Source: Lachnospiraceae bacterium (GTDB lineage: Bacteria; Bacillota; Clostridia; Lachnospirales; Lachnospiraceae). From it: a DNA stretch of 64,000 nt. Made by a program: the position numbers and the translations under genes. Shown here in pieces: positions 36,266 to 45,438 of the stretch. Position 1 is the stretch's first letter, and each line of letters starts with the position of its first letter. Below the pieces are notes generated by a model. That model did not search any database, was not told where the DNA came from, and saw only the letters and a list, made by a program, of their open reading frames with translations. The DNA is taken from assembly GCA_017936885.1 (NCBI GenBank), contig JAGBEO010000005.1, positions 186,001 to 250,000 of the forward strand, given 5' to 3'.

Positions 36266-36832
36266 TCACTGCCAATACAGCAGCTTATTTCCTTTTTCAC
36301 ATATTAAATAGATTTCATCATATTTTTCTTCAATCAGCGGCATGACTCTCTCTGTCTGCTTCCCAAGTACCCTCTTATAGACAAAATAAGGAAGTATCCA
36401 GCCCATAAAGCCCGGTATGGCAAGTAATATACACAATATGACATGGGGCGGCTGCGCTGTCACTGCAAATGTTGAACCGGCCATAAATGCCGTTCCCAGG
36501 ATTCCCAGAATCAGTGCATACACAGTTGCCGCAGAGTTCTTTGATTTCTCCAATGCTTCAATCTCACTGACACAGGCCTCAAAGTTGCGCTGCAGCCTTG
36601 TGAGTTCCATTTTATTTATAATCTTTCGGTTTCGTTTCAGTCTCAGGATTACTTTTCTTTGCTTCTGCGGATTTGTCTTTTCCCTGAAATCCTCACAAAT
36701 ATTCCCATCTGATTCCCATCCGAAATTCTCATATCCGTCCAGCAGAAAGGCCACTCTGCTCTGATCGGTAATGACCTCTTTATACTCATATCCTACAAAT
36801 TCTTTCTTCTTTGTCCCCGCATCATCCATCAC
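36266..36832 (-). CDS. Conserved membrane protein downstream of the histidine kinase
   Basis: 188 residues; family not recognised. A basic, coiled N-terminal half ('KVILRLKRNRKIINKMEL') leads to two adjacent membrane helices (about 103-125 and 130-152) and a charged tail. Its start overlaps the histidine-kinase stop by four bases (ATGA-type coupling), so it is co-translated and probably linked to that signalling system. Confidence 0.7.
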   Translation of the reverse strand: MMDDAGTKKKEFVGYEYKEVITDQSRVAFLLDGYENFGWESDGNICEDFREKTNPQKQRKVILRLKRNRKIINKMELTRLQRNFEACVSEIEALEKSKNSAATVYALILGILGTAFMAGSTFAVTAQPPHVILCILLAIPGFMGWILPYFVYKRVLGKQTERVMPLIEEKYDEIYLICEKGNKLLYWQ

Positions 36833-37923
36833 CGTATTCCTCCGTCCACCTTATCAGATCCCTTGGCTGCGGGCAGTGTCACAAGAAATGTACTGCCTTT
36901 TCCGGGTTCGCTGTAAACCTGAATATCACCGTCTGACAACTCCAACACCCGTTTTACCAACGCCAGTCCCAGTCCGTTTCCTTCTTTCGAATGGGAAGTA
37001 TCACCCTGATAAAACTTGTCAAAAATACGATCTATACTGTCATGATCCATACCACATCCTGTATCTGAAACAGATATTCTTACATTGTTATCATCTGCTG
37101 TCTGTTTCACCGTAATAGTTCCTCCCGGCTCCGTAAACTTGACCGCATTAGACATCAGATTATTCCACACAAGCTCCAGAAGACTTTCGTCCGCTTCAAC
37201 CATTGCCGTATCCTCTATCTCTGTTTCCAGATCAATTTCTTTTTCTTCCCACGCATCTTCAAACTGAAGGATACATTCACATAACTGTCTGCACACGTCA
37301 TAAGCCTCTGCTTCCGGGATAATCCTCTGATTTTCCAGTTTATTTAATTTCAGAATATTACTGATCAGATCGGAGAGCCTCATGGCCGCTCCCTCGATGC
37401 TTTCTGCATACTCTTGTCTCTGTTCTTCTGTGATATGGTCTGCTTTCAGCAGTTCTGCATAGTTTTTGATAATGGCAATGGGTGTTTTCATTTCATGGGA
37501 AACATTGGACACGAAATCGGTTTTCAACGTTTCAATACTTCCCAGTTCCTCCACCATCTTATTAAAATCCATAATCATGACATCCAGATAATCCCTTTTA
37601 TCCTGTGTATGAAGCGCAGGAACATACACGGAAAAATCTCCGTTTGCCACCCGGCTTGTAGCTTGCGCCAGCTTATGCATGGGTTCTTCATAGGCGGCAC
37701 GGATTTTTCTTCTGGTAAACAAAGTAAGCGCAACCGCTACCACTCCCCAATATACCATCGGAATGATGCTCTGCACTAACGAGTTCCATGCCATACGGTT
37801 CATAAGTACAATCAATCCCGTATGGATGCCGGACATCCAAAGAAGTACCACAAGATAAATCGCGAACAGGGAAATCGGGAACCTGCTCTCTTTTATCGGT
37901 TCGAAATTTTTTTCTTTTTTCAA
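36829..37923 (-). CDS. Sensor histidine kinase
   Basis: 364 residues: two membrane helices (about 17-36 and 50-68), HAMP (about 70-125), HisKA with the phospho-accepting His in 'VSNVSHEMKTPIA', and HATPase_c with N ('ELVWNNLMSNAVKF'), G1 'DTGCGMD' and G2 'GNGLGLALVK'. The outside loop is very short, so the signal is probably sensed in the membrane, as in antibiotic-stress kinases. It overlaps the response-regulator gene by four bases. Confidence 0.94.
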   Translation of the reverse strand: MKKEKNFEPIKESRFPISLFAIYLVVLLWMSGIHTGLIVLMNRMAWNSLVQSIIPMVYWGVVAVALTLFTRRKIRAAYEEPMHKLAQATSRVANGDFSVYVPALHTQDKRDYLDVMIMDFNKMVEELGSIETLKTDFVSNVSHEMKTPIAIIKNYAELLKADHITEEQRQEYAESIEGAAMRLSDLISNILKLNKLENQRIIPEAEAYDVCRQLCECILQFEDAWEEKEIDLETEIEDTAMVEADESLLELVWNNLMSNAVKFTEPGGTITVKQTADDNNVRISVSDTGCGMDHDSIDRIFDKFYQGDTSHSKEGNGLGLALVKRVLELSDGDIQVYSEPGKGSTFLVTLPAAKGSDKVDGGIR

Positions 37924-38594
37924 ACTAACACCGCCTTATACCCGAGACCTCTTACCGTCACAATTTTAAAACCGTCACATGCCGAGAGTTTATCCCGCAG
38001 CTTCGTCACATAGACATCCACGGCGCGAAGACTTGTATCGCTGTCCACGCCCCAGAATTCATCCATTAGCTGTGCTCTGGAAAATGTTTTGTTCGGATAA
38101 GATAAGAGCTTGTATATGATATAAAACTCTCTTGTAGTAAGGCTGATTTCTTCTCCGTCAATGGCGGCACTCATCCCATCCGCATCCAGTTCCAGATTAC
38201 CCACGGCAATTTTCCGTTCCATTTCTATATTTGCCCTGCGAAGCAGTGCTCTGACACGCAGCAGCAGTTCGTCCAATTCAATGGGTTTGACCATGTAATC
38301 GTCGATTCCCAACTGAAACCCCTTCTGCTTGGACGGCAGATCATCCCTTGCCGACATAAATAAAATCGGAACGGTTTTATTCACCTGTCTGACAGACCTT
38401 GCAAATTCAAATCCGTCGATTCCCGGCATCATAATATCTGAAATAATCAGTTCGTACAGATGATTGTACATTTCCTCGTATGCCTCGCCTGCAGACAGGC
38501 ACCCCTTTGCCTGAAATCCGCTGTCATTCAAATACGTGCAGACAACCCGGTTCAGTTTTGCATCATCTTCCACTACAAGTATATGAATCATCAT
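37920..38594 (-). CDS. OmpR/PhoB-family response regulator
   Basis: 224 residues. Receiver domain with the acidic pair 'VVEDD', phospho-acceptor Asp in 'LIISDIMMPGIDGFE', the Thr/Ser position in 'LFMSARD' and Lys in 'YMVKPIEL'; then a winged-helix DNA-binding domain ('LTTREFYIIYKLL', 'RAVDVYVTKLR'). It is partner of the following kinase. GGAGGT precedes the ATG. Confidence 0.95.
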   Translation of the reverse strand: MMIHILVVEDDAKLNRVVCTYLNDSGFQAKGCLSAGEAYEEMYNHLYELIISDIMMPGIDGFEFARSVRQVNKTVPILFMSARDDLPSKQKGFQLGIDDYMVKPIELDELLLRVRALLRRANIEMERKIAVGNLELDADGMSAAIDGEEISLTTREFYIIYKLLSYPNKTFSRAQLMDEFWGVDSDTSLRAVDVYVTKLRDKLSACDGFKIVTVRGLGYKAVLV

Positions 38595-38649
38595 GATTAC
38601 CTCCTGTCAGCAAATTTATTTCCATAAGCAGTAAGCCAAGGGGACGGAT

Positions 38650-39564
38650 TTACACATACCTTTGACTTTGAGAAGAACAGATTCCCCATATGCCAAAACC
38701 CAAAACCATCACACATACAACTGCTCCGGTGATTCCATTCATCAGCTTTACAAATCCTTCCTCCCCTTCTGCAAAAGAAGCAAACATCGCCGTCTGCAGT
38801 ATCAGGATGGAAACGCAGGCATCAATATATCCGATTCTTCTGGTTATGGAAAGGAGCGGCGATTTTCGTTTCGCCACCTTGATGACATGAATGGTTGACA
38901 TGGTAATCTTATAAAAAGTATACGCCGCCACTGCATAGATCGTAAATCCCGGATAGTTTTTGCCGCCCTTGGAATATTCCAACAGGATAACCGCTCCCGC
39001 TAACACGATTGCCATCAAAATAAACAACACACTGTTTCTACGATAAACTGACAGTTCCCGGCACATATGCTCCTTTTTCTCTTTGATAACAGCAATGTTT
39101 CTTTCCTGCCTGACGATTCCCATCCGCATAATACTTAACAAAATATAATATGCCGATAAAGTACCGAACCACGCAGAATGACTGGTGATTCCGATCATGC
39201 CGTTGAATAGGGCAAAAATAATGTTGCTCACCATTCCGGGTACTGCAAACAGAATGGTTCTCAGCCTGTAATCGGTCGTGACTTTATTCGTGTATGGATT
39301 TGCGGCTATTGCAGGTTTTATTACCTCCCGGATATCGTGTCTGATATGAACAACGATATAATAGCAGCTTGCGGTAAGTGTTACGGCTGCCAGCACGTAA
39401 ACTGTTATGCCTGCAACATAAGGAAAGCAATCAGCAGCCACATGCCATAGAGACAATGCAATACAGACTATTGTCAGCAGATACAGGATCATCCGATAAC
39501 GAAAACGTAAAGAAGGCACATGTATTCTTTGCGTTTTCTTCTTTGTTTCTTTTTCTGCCTTCAT
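38650..39564 (-). CDS. Conserved seven-helix membrane protein
   Basis: 304 residues; not recognised. About seven hydrophobic segments separated by short basic loops, including 'HIRHDIREVIKPA' and 'HVIKVAKRKSP'. It is encoded just upstream of the response regulator on the same strand (56 bases), so it may be part of the same regulon. The ATG used has AAGGA ten bases upstream. Confidence 0.65.
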   Translation of the reverse strand: MKAEKETKKKTQRIHVPSLRFRYRMILYLLTIVCIALSLWHVAADCFPYVAGITVYVLAAVTLTASCYYIVVHIRHDIREVIKPAIAANPYTNKVTTDYRLRTILFAVPGMVSNIIFALFNGMIGITSHSAWFGTLSAYYILLSIMRMGIVRQERNIAVIKEKKEHMCRELSVYRRNSVLFILMAIVLAGAVILLEYSKGGKNYPGFTIYAVAAYTFYKITMSTIHVIKVAKRKSPLLSITRRIGYIDACVSILILQTAMFASFAEGEEGFVKLMNGITGAVVCVMVLGFGIWGICSSQSQRYV

Positions 39565-39666
39565 GATTGCCAATTCCTTTTCTACTGCTTTATTATTAGG
39601 ATCACTCTTTTTATAATATATTAGGCTTGTTTTGGTTTTGTTTGTAAATTGTGTCCAAATTGTGAA

Positions 39667-40035
39667 CTACTTTAAGCCTTTGATAAAGGGAATCAGACAG
39701 AGCAGAACAACGATGCCTGCGATTCCGATTAGGATTCCGGCAATCATATGGCTCCATACCATTGTAAGACACATGCCGACACCGAACAGTAATGCTCCCA
39801 AAATTCCAATCAGTGTAGAGCCGATTGCCTTTCCCGACAGCTTAATCGGTTCTTTATTTTCCATCCTTCTCCATACTAACACCATGATCAGCAGCACAAC
39901 TGCTCCAATCAATCCCATAATCACGCCGGGTTGAAATGCATTCCACTCGGGAATCAGCACCATGCACATACCGAGTGCAAACAAAATACCGCCGATTGTT
40001 CCTAAAATCATAGATACAAATGTACTTTTCTTCAT
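39667..40035 (-). CDS. Small four-helix membrane protein
   Basis: 122 residues with four hydrophobic segments arranged as two similar halves ('GTIGGILFALGMCMVLIPEW' and 'GILGALLFGVGMCLTMVWSH'), so an internal duplication is likely. The second half follows 'KLSGKAIGS'. Overlaps the 85-residue gene by four bases. Possibly a target or cofactor of the neighbouring two-component system; function unknown. Confidence 0.7.
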   Translation of the reverse strand: MKKSTFVSMILGTIGGILFALGMCMVLIPEWNAFQPGVIMGLIGAVVLLIMVLVWRRMENKEPIKLSGKAIGSTLIGILGALLFGVGMCLTMVWSHMIAGILIGIAGIVVLLCLIPFIKGLK

Positions 40036-40289
40036 GATTCGACACCTGCCTTTCTCCCGGCTTCTTCCCTTACTCTCTGTTCTTGTGCCAGTCTTGTCTT
40101 TGCTTCTTCTACGGACTCGCCTTCTTTCGTCAGAAAATTGTTCACGAATTTATCTGCAATCTTATTGAAGCTCTGCACTGCGCCGTTTTCGATTTTCTTA
40201 TAGCCGCCGACTACTCCTTCTTCGATTTTCTTGTACCCACCAACTACATTTTCTGCAATTTTTTCATTTGCTTTGACTAATTTTGCCAT
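40032..40289 (-). CDS. Small repeat protein (85 aa) of the membrane-protein operon
   Basis: 85 residues, no membrane helix. 'VVGGYKKIE' occurs twice in tandem with a third related unit ('AVQSFNKIA'), giving an amphipathic ten-residue repeat. The C-terminal half is charged ('EEAKTRLAQEQRV'). GGAGAG precedes the ATG. Proteins like this occur beside small membrane proteins and two-component systems in gut Firmicutes; function unknown. It is the first gene of the run that leads to the two-component system. Confidence 0.7.
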   Translation of the reverse strand: MAKLVKANEKIAENVVGGYKKIEEGVVGGYKKIENGAVQSFNKIADKFVNNFLTKEGESVEEAKTRLAQEQRVREEAGRKAGVES

Positions 40290-40683
40290 GTCTTTTCTCT
40301 CCTTTTCTTATTTATTTGGTAGGTATAAGATATCAATAGATTGTTTTCGTAATATTTGAATTTTGTTTCTGAAATGTTAATGTGTTATTCGATGGCAAAT
40401 TAAAAGTAATTACTCCCATTAATATGGTAGGCGCAAGTGTTCCGACCTATTTTGCAACTATTTCTAAAAAATTGTCGCCTGCATTTTATCAGCAAAATGT
40501 ACACTACATAGATAAGTGAAATCCAAAAAACCTTTAATTTCCGTCTGTGTTCCCACACCCGATATCAACAACCACCGAAATGTCAAAATAATTATCGTTG
40601 TCCAAACTCACATTTATACTAGCCTCCAAAAATCTCTCCTCAACTTTTTCATTTATATAAGATTATACTTTTTCTGTCAATTC
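40290..40683. other. AT-rich intergenic region at the left island boundary
   Basis: 394 bases without a supportable gene. It must hold the promoter of the 85-residue gene, but no clear -35/-10 pair stands out. The sequence becomes AT-rich here and stays so to about 57.1 kb. Confidence 0.5.
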
Positions 40684-41118
40684 TTACCGCTTTTCTTTAC
40701 TGTGCCCCTGTTTCAATCTCTCATCATCAAGAGCAAAACCTTTTTGCATATATCCTTTCAGAATTTTTGTCGCCCATATTCTGAATTGAGTGGCCTTTTG
40801 GGAATTTACCCTATATCCAACCGATATAATTGCATCAAGGTTATAATAGTTAGTCTCAGATGTCTGTGTTTTTCCTTTGATTGCACCATGCTGAGTGGTT
40901 GTTGCAATTTTTGCAACAACCACTTTCTCATCTAATTCACCGATACTAAAAATATTTTTCAAATGCCTGCTAATTCTGGACTTATCTACACCAAAAAACT
41001 CAGACATTGCTTTTTGAGTAACCCACAAGCTTTCATCCTTAATATATGCATTTACTGATACATCTCCATCTTCTGAGTTGTACAATACCATTTCCATTTG
41101 CTTTGAAAAATCATTCAA
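40684..41118 (-). pseudogene. Truncated RhuM-family protein
   Basis: 144 residues match only the N-terminal part of RhuM/Virul_Fac proteins ('YIKDESLWVTQKAMSEFFGVDKS', 'YNLDAIISVGYRVNS', 'FRIWATKILKGYMQKGF', 'DERLKQG'); the usual length is about 330. The last residues (HSKEKR) leave the family pattern and a stop follows, with no continuation recognised downstream. The start would be TTG with GGAG upstream, overlapping the end of the preceding fragment. RhuM genes often sit in restriction and defence islands. Confidence 0.75.
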
Positions 41119-41275
41119 TTTTCATATCTCCTTCTGCATCCTCAATCCGGTAATAATCTTCCATATCCAAGCTCAATTTCGCATAAGAATCCGGTTTGGA
41201 TTTCCGGCTGCTCTTCCGAAGAAACGCGATACTTTCAACGTGATTCCCTTTGTTGATGCATTTTCGTGTTTAATC
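41111..41275 (-). pseudogene. Gene fragment coupled to the RhuM remnant
   Basis: An open stretch encodes about 50 residues ending 'LDMEDYYRIEDAEGDMKIE', has balanced composition and overlaps the RhuM start, but has no start codon of its own. It looks like the 3' end of a lost gene. Family not recognised. Confidence 0.35.
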
Positions 41276-41312
41276 GGATATTCTCACTTTCATACACAAA
41301 AAAATTCAAGAA

Positions 41313-41341
41313 GTGACAAATTGTTCCCCATATGCTATAAT
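41313..41341 (+). promoter_or_regulatory. Promoter of the PemK/MazF-like gene
   Basis: GTGACA, 17 bases, TATAAT. Confidence 0.65.
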
Positions 41342-41362
41342 GCGTAAAAACGGAGATGTAAT

Positions 41363-41911
41363 TTGACAAACGAAGAAAAACAATTATTAGGCAAAGCACA
41401 GCGGATTAATTCTTGGAATTCTAAAAAACTATATTATTGTGTCGGGAAACGGCATCAGCGAAGCTGGACTGTCAAAAGAGGCGAAGTATTTTTTGTTGAT
41501 TTGGGAGAGAATGTTGGAAGCGAAGAAAACAAAATACGCCCTGTCGTTGTCATACAGTCTAATTCCTATAATATTTCTTCTCCAGTATTCACTTGTGCCA
41601 TTATATCCACAAGTCCAGCAACAATACCTGACATCCAAATTCCTATTACTGGCACTTATTCTTACACTGATCCTAACGGAAAACCTGCAACCCTCTCAGG
41701 AACAATAGACTTAGGACAGATTAAGACCATCGGTAAAGAACGGATTATTTCTGCAAAAATATGTAAACTGTCTGCAGAAATGTCAGAATTGGATACAAAA
41801 TTGTTAAACATTTTAGGTTTGTCCTATATTGTAAAGAAAAAAGACAACATTATCAGTTCTTTAAGCGGAAAAATTGACTACTTGAAAAAACAACCAAAGG
41901 ACAAGGCATAA
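41363..41911 (+). CDS. PemK/MazF-family toxin (type II)
   Basis: 182 residues. The PemK/MazF fold is visible from 'VKRGEVFFVDLGENVGSEENKIRPVVVIQ' on, with 'TCAIISTSP' and 'LGQIKTIGKERI'. MazF toxins are mRNA interferases. Compared with MazF (about 110 residues) it has a 35-residue basic N-terminal and a C-terminal extension. The start is TTG with GGAGATG seven bases upstream. No antitoxin gene is seen on its upstream side, so it may be a solitary member. A promoter and a terminator flank it as a single unit. Confidence 0.8.
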   Translation: MTNEEKQLLGKAQRINSWNSKKLYYCVGKRHQRSWTVKRGEVFFVDLGENVGSEENKIRPVVVIQSNSYNISSPVFTCAIISTSPATIPDIQIPITGTYSYTDPNGKPATLSGTIDLGQIKTIGKERIISAKICKLSAEMSELDTKLLNILGLSYIVKKKDNIISSLSGKIDYLKKQPKDKA

Positions 41912-42033
41912 AGCAGTTGACATTGCATATATTAAAGTGGTACACTTGTTTTAAACAAAGGTACAGTTATGAATGGCTTGGCGGTCATTCGGATTTTTTT
42001 ATCAGTTATAATGGGTTTGGCGACTCATTGGAA

Positions 42034-42063
42034 ACTCCCATCATATGATGGGAGTATTTTTTA
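42034..42063 (+). terminator. Terminator after the PemK/MazF gene
   Basis: Perfect 22-base palindrome ACTCCCATCATATGATGGGAGT, then six T. Confidence 0.85.
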
Positions 42064-42294
42064 TGCACCGACATAGCTCACAGACACATTTATAATTTCT
42101 GAACAGAGTTCTTTTCCCTCTATATCCCCGTCTAAATAACTATTTGTCGTAACTTCAATCCCGCATTCTATTCCTTGCATATTTATATATGTAAAATCTA
42201 TTGCGGATAACTGCTGCTCTCTCAACATCTCCATATATTCATCATATCTGTCTATTTCTCCCTGATCTCTGAAGTTTTCAATCATTTCTCTCAT
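42061..42294 (-). CDS. Small acidic protein of unknown function (77 aa)
   Basis: 77 residues, acidic and Met/Glu/Tyr-rich ('DRYDEYMEMLREQ'), ending 'SVSYVGA'. The reading frame stays open upstream of the ATG as far as a TAA, giving 'IKTEWEIRDQ' before the first Met, so the true protein may be longer or may be the second part of a frameshifted gene whose first part is the next entry. AGGG precedes the ATG. No family recognised. Confidence 0.45.
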   Translation of the reverse strand: MREMIENFRDQGEIDRYDEYMEMLREQQLSAIDFTYINMQGIECGIEVTTNSYLDGDIEGKELCSEIINVSVSYVGA

Positions 42295-42368
42295 CTGATC
42301 CCTTATTTCCCACTCAGTCTTGATGGTATCAATTTGTATCGCTTACAGCATGAATAAATTCAGCATAA

Positions 42369-42527
42369 TTATCTTTTGTTCCCTGCATGATTCCAAACAC
42401 AAGGCATGTATTGATTGAAATTCACTTCTATAATGTTTTTGCTTTCTTCGTCTACAACTGGAAGTTCAATCAATGTATTTCCGTCTTGTTTTGTCCTGTA
42501 CTGCCTAATTGTCTTAACTTCTGCCAT
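42369..42527 (-). CDS. Small protein (52 aa), possibly the front of a frameshifted gene
   Basis: The ATG with AGGAG upstream gives 52 residues ('MAEVKTIRQYRTKQDGN...', ending 'WNHAGNKR'). In another frame the last part reads 'LVFGIMQGTKDNYAEF' and runs on for about 25 residues, which looks more protein-like than the annotated end. A single-base indel near 42390-42410 is therefore possible. Confidence 0.45.
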   Translation of the reverse strand: MAEVKTIRQYRTKQDGNTLIELPVVDEESKNIIEVNFNQYMPCVWNHAGNKR

Positions 42528-42721
42528 AACACTTTCTCCTTTCTCACAGTCCGAAATAGCCATATACTGTGTATTTCTAAGTGATATTATAGCGCAGTAA
42601 GATGGTAGATGCAGCCCAAAATCCGTGTTTTTCACACGCATTTGAGTGTGATTTTTGCATCGAAAATCAAAGAAAAAGACTAAGATTTTTGGTCTTAGTC
42701 TCATACATACAATCACTGTTG

Positions 42722-43582
42722 CTAAATATATATTGCTATTGGAATCACCATAAGTGTCGGTCCCTTTATTTCAGTTTTTATATCTCTTGGATCAACTATT
42801 TTGCTCAAAGATTCATCTTTGAAAATGTCTTGAAATTCTTTCATTTTATCTAACTTTAACTTAGAGAATGCTGTATTCCTTAACAAACTAATTGAGTCGC
42901 CATCTTCACATATTTTTGTAATTTTTCCTAAAATCTTATAGTTCCCATCCGTCAACTCACTCATATTTCTATTTAAAAAATAATTCTCATCTGTAGGAAT
43001 TACAATCTCCATATTATCTGTTTTACATATAATATCTTTTTTCCCATTCACCTGTAATCCACTTATAAGAGCATCTATCTGTTTATTGAATGTTTGACTT
43101 TCCATTACTTTTCTTGATTTGCTCTTGTTTCCTTTATTATCACTAAAAACGTTAACTAATGCCATTAATTCTTTAAAATTAACCAATAAATCAATTACTG
43201 GATTAGGTTTTAATGTTCCTTGCAACTCTACAAAATCACCTTCCATCAATTCATCTGTATCTTGTTTGATGTATTGATTTTCCTCTAATGATGATTTTAG
43301 TTTTTGAAATAGCGATACTGTGGTATGGGTTTTTTCTTCTGTTACAATTTGCTCATCATTATTTGATTTTTTCTTATTTCCAGAAATTCCAATTTGCAAC
43401 AAGGAAAATACGTTACTTGCGCCTATATTTGCATTTGCCTCTTCTTCTTTGCTCATGGAATTAGAAGTTTGCACATTTTTTATTTCTGAAAAACCATCTT
43501 CGATTGTTGCCAACATATCAAAAACAATTTTTGTATTGAGATAAATAGGAATTGTCAGTTTTTCTTTGTCTACTTTTATCAT
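42722..43582 (-). CDS. DUF6414-like defence-island protein
   Basis: 286 residues, soluble. The start 'TIPIYLNTKIVFDMLATIED' and the later 'FVELQGTLKPNPV' resemble DUF6414 proteins, which are found mostly in defence islands; this is from memory of the family and is not certain. The middle is Lys/Asn-rich. It follows the silent hsdS by 70 bases on the same strand. No catalytic motif was recognised. Confidence 0.6.
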   Translation of the reverse strand: MIKVDKEKLTIPIYLNTKIVFDMLATIEDGFSEIKNVQTSNSMSKEEEANANIGASNVFSLLQIGISGNKKKSNNDEQIVTEEKTHTTVSLFQKLKSSLEENQYIKQDTDELMEGDFVELQGTLKPNPVIDLLVNFKELMALVNVFSDNKGNKSKSRKVMESQTFNKQIDALISGLQVNGKKDIICKTDNMEIVIPTDENYFLNRNMSELTDGNYKILGKITKICEDGDSISLLRNTAFSKLKLDKMKEFQDIFKDESLSKIVDPRDIKTEIKGPTLMVIPIAIYI

Positions 43583-44222
43583 TATAGTATTTCCCCTTTT
43601 AGTAAGTGCTATGATTTTGTAAAACTAAATGCTTAGTAGACTTCATTATAACCTATATAAACATTTGTTGCAACAATCCCTTCTTGATTGTTTTTAGCTG
43701 TTCCAAATACACTTTTTCTTGTTCTAATATTTTATCCAATTGTTTTAGGAAATTTGCTATTTTATTTTGCTCTTCCATAATTGGTAAATGCATATCCATA
43801 TTATAAACACTGGAAAAATTAACATAAATCTGCGTTCCGCCTTGCACTAACTGTAATATTTTGTTCTTAATCAATGGCGAATTGATATAAGACCACAAAA
43901 AATATGGTAAAACATTTTTCTTACATATTAGTCTTTCGCTCCGCTGATTATAAATATAATTGTCATCATCAATTAAAATAGTCGAGCCAATTATTGTTCC
44001 ATTTTTCGTCTTATCATTAAGTACCATTACCAAATCATCTTTTTTTAATTGTTTATCTTTTGCTTTCCCAACAGGATTAATTCTTTGACCATTATCAATA
44101 TATTTTCCATTTGGAGAATAGTTACCAATAGAAATGAATTTACAGCTTCCATTTTCTATTACTAACGGTTCTAATGCAGTACCTCCATAATGTTCTACCA
44201 GATCAAATAATTTTACTTTTTC

Positions 44223-44333
44223 CCAATCAGGGAACTCATTTCCGTTATCATCTTTAAACCTAATTTCCTGTTTAAAAATTTGAGAAATTAGTCCTTTATT
44301 ATATGTCTCTAGGATCGAGATGCTTGACTCCTG
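44223..44333 (-). repeat. 111-bp perfect inverted repeat, left copy
   Basis: Encodes 37 residues of the central conserved region of HsdS (begins QESSIS, ends FPDW). Identical, base for base, to 49371-49481 in opposite orientation. Confidence 0.95.
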
Positions 44334-44918
44334 TTCTTTTATCATATTATTTATTGCGATCATAAACTTAGAAATCTTTTCTTGTTCTTCAAATAGTGGT
44401 ACAGATATAGTCGTTGTGGCTATTGAAGTTTTACTAATTGAAGAAACTTTGATACCTGTTATGAGAGGAATTAATTGTTTATGAAAACTTTCAGAATTCA
44501 TATAAAACCCCAAAAACATTGAAGCAAATTTTCTTTTAGGTCTACATGGAATAGTATGTAAACCTGATAGAACCTTTTGTTCATTTGTATTTGAAATTTC
44601 TGTCACTTTTCCAACAGTTTCATCTTCTGCTGTATCTGCAATTATTATGTCGCCATCTCTAAGGTAACTTTCTGATTTAAACTTTGATAAGTTTTTCTCA
44701 TTATTGATAAAAGGAACATTATTATTCTGAACATCTACATATTCATTGAATTTTACTAAAATATCTCCATAATGAATATTTTTTGTATTTTTAATTTTAT
44801 AATTCAAATCAGCTCTTGCATAAGTATTATTTTGCAATATATCAAATATATCACTAAAGGAGATTTGTTCCCAAAGAGTATCAAATTCAGGAAATCGAAG
44901 TTTTGGAATTCCTTCTTT

Positions 44919-44934
44919 CTTTATAATTGAGGAC
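44919..44934 (-). repeat. 16-bp inverted repeat at hsdS 5' end, left copy
   Basis: GTCCTCAATTATAAAG, the same as 48839-48854 in opposite orientation. The flanking bases differ on both sides. Confidence 0.85.
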
Positions 44935-45051
44935 GTATCTTATTTATAAAGTAAACGTCAAATCCTCCGCCTTGAATTTTAATCCGATTCATGCAAAACT
45001 TTAAAAAACTCAGAAAACTAATTAGTTTTTTTAAGTAAGGGAGGCACATGA

Positions 45052-45438
45052 ATGGACCGAATCACTCATCAAGTCCGGCTTGCAAACTGGACTAAAATAA
45101 TTGAACAATGCAACAACCGTCCTGCTGGAACAACTGCAAAGCAATGGCTCAGCGACAACGGAATCAGTGACAAAAGTTATTACTATTGGTTACGTAAGCT
45201 GAGAAAAGAAGCTTACGCCAATGCAGAAAAAGAATTTCCTGCTGTCAGACCTTCGCAGGAACAACAACCTGCCGTAACCTTCGCAGAGATTCCACTGCCA
45301 AATCAGCAGAATTCCCTGACGGATACCTTCCGGGCAGATGCTGTTATACATATCGGAACTATGGTGATCGGCATATCAAACACGATATCTGATACACTAT
45401 TATCCCGGCTTCTGGAGGCAGCTCATCATGCTCGCTGA
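45052..45438 (+). CDS. tnpA: IS66 family accessory protein TnpA
   Basis: 128 residues. N-terminal helix-turn-helix of the kind seen in IS66 OrfA ('QWLSDNGISDKSYYYWLRKLR') and a C-terminal part with 'AVIHIGTMVIGIS'. It overlaps tnpB by 11 bases, the usual coupling. AAGGGAGG lies upstream of the ATG. It is needed with TnpB and TnpC for IS66 transposition. Confidence 0.9.
   Translation: MDRITHQVRLANWTKIIEQCNNRPAGTTAKQWLSDNGISDKSYYYWLRKLRKEAYANAEKEFPAVRPSQEQQPAVTFAEIPLPNQQNSLTDTFRADAVIHIGTMVIGISNTISDTLLSRLLEAAHHAR

Larger units (their letters stand above)
43653..44934 (-). pseudogene. hsdS: Silent hsdS cassette (type I restriction specificity subunit without start)
   Basis: Reads minus and encodes both target-recognition domains and both conserved helical regions of HsdS, ending 'LKTIKKGLLQQMFI' like the active copy. 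Coding can be followed up to the 16-bp inverted repeat at its 5' end, where a TAA stands in frame and there is no ATG or ribosome site, so it is not translated as it stands. The mid-gene 111-bp block is identical to that of the plus-strand hsdS. It acts as a donor of alternative specificity halves. No internal stop or frameshift is seen. Confidence 0.85.
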
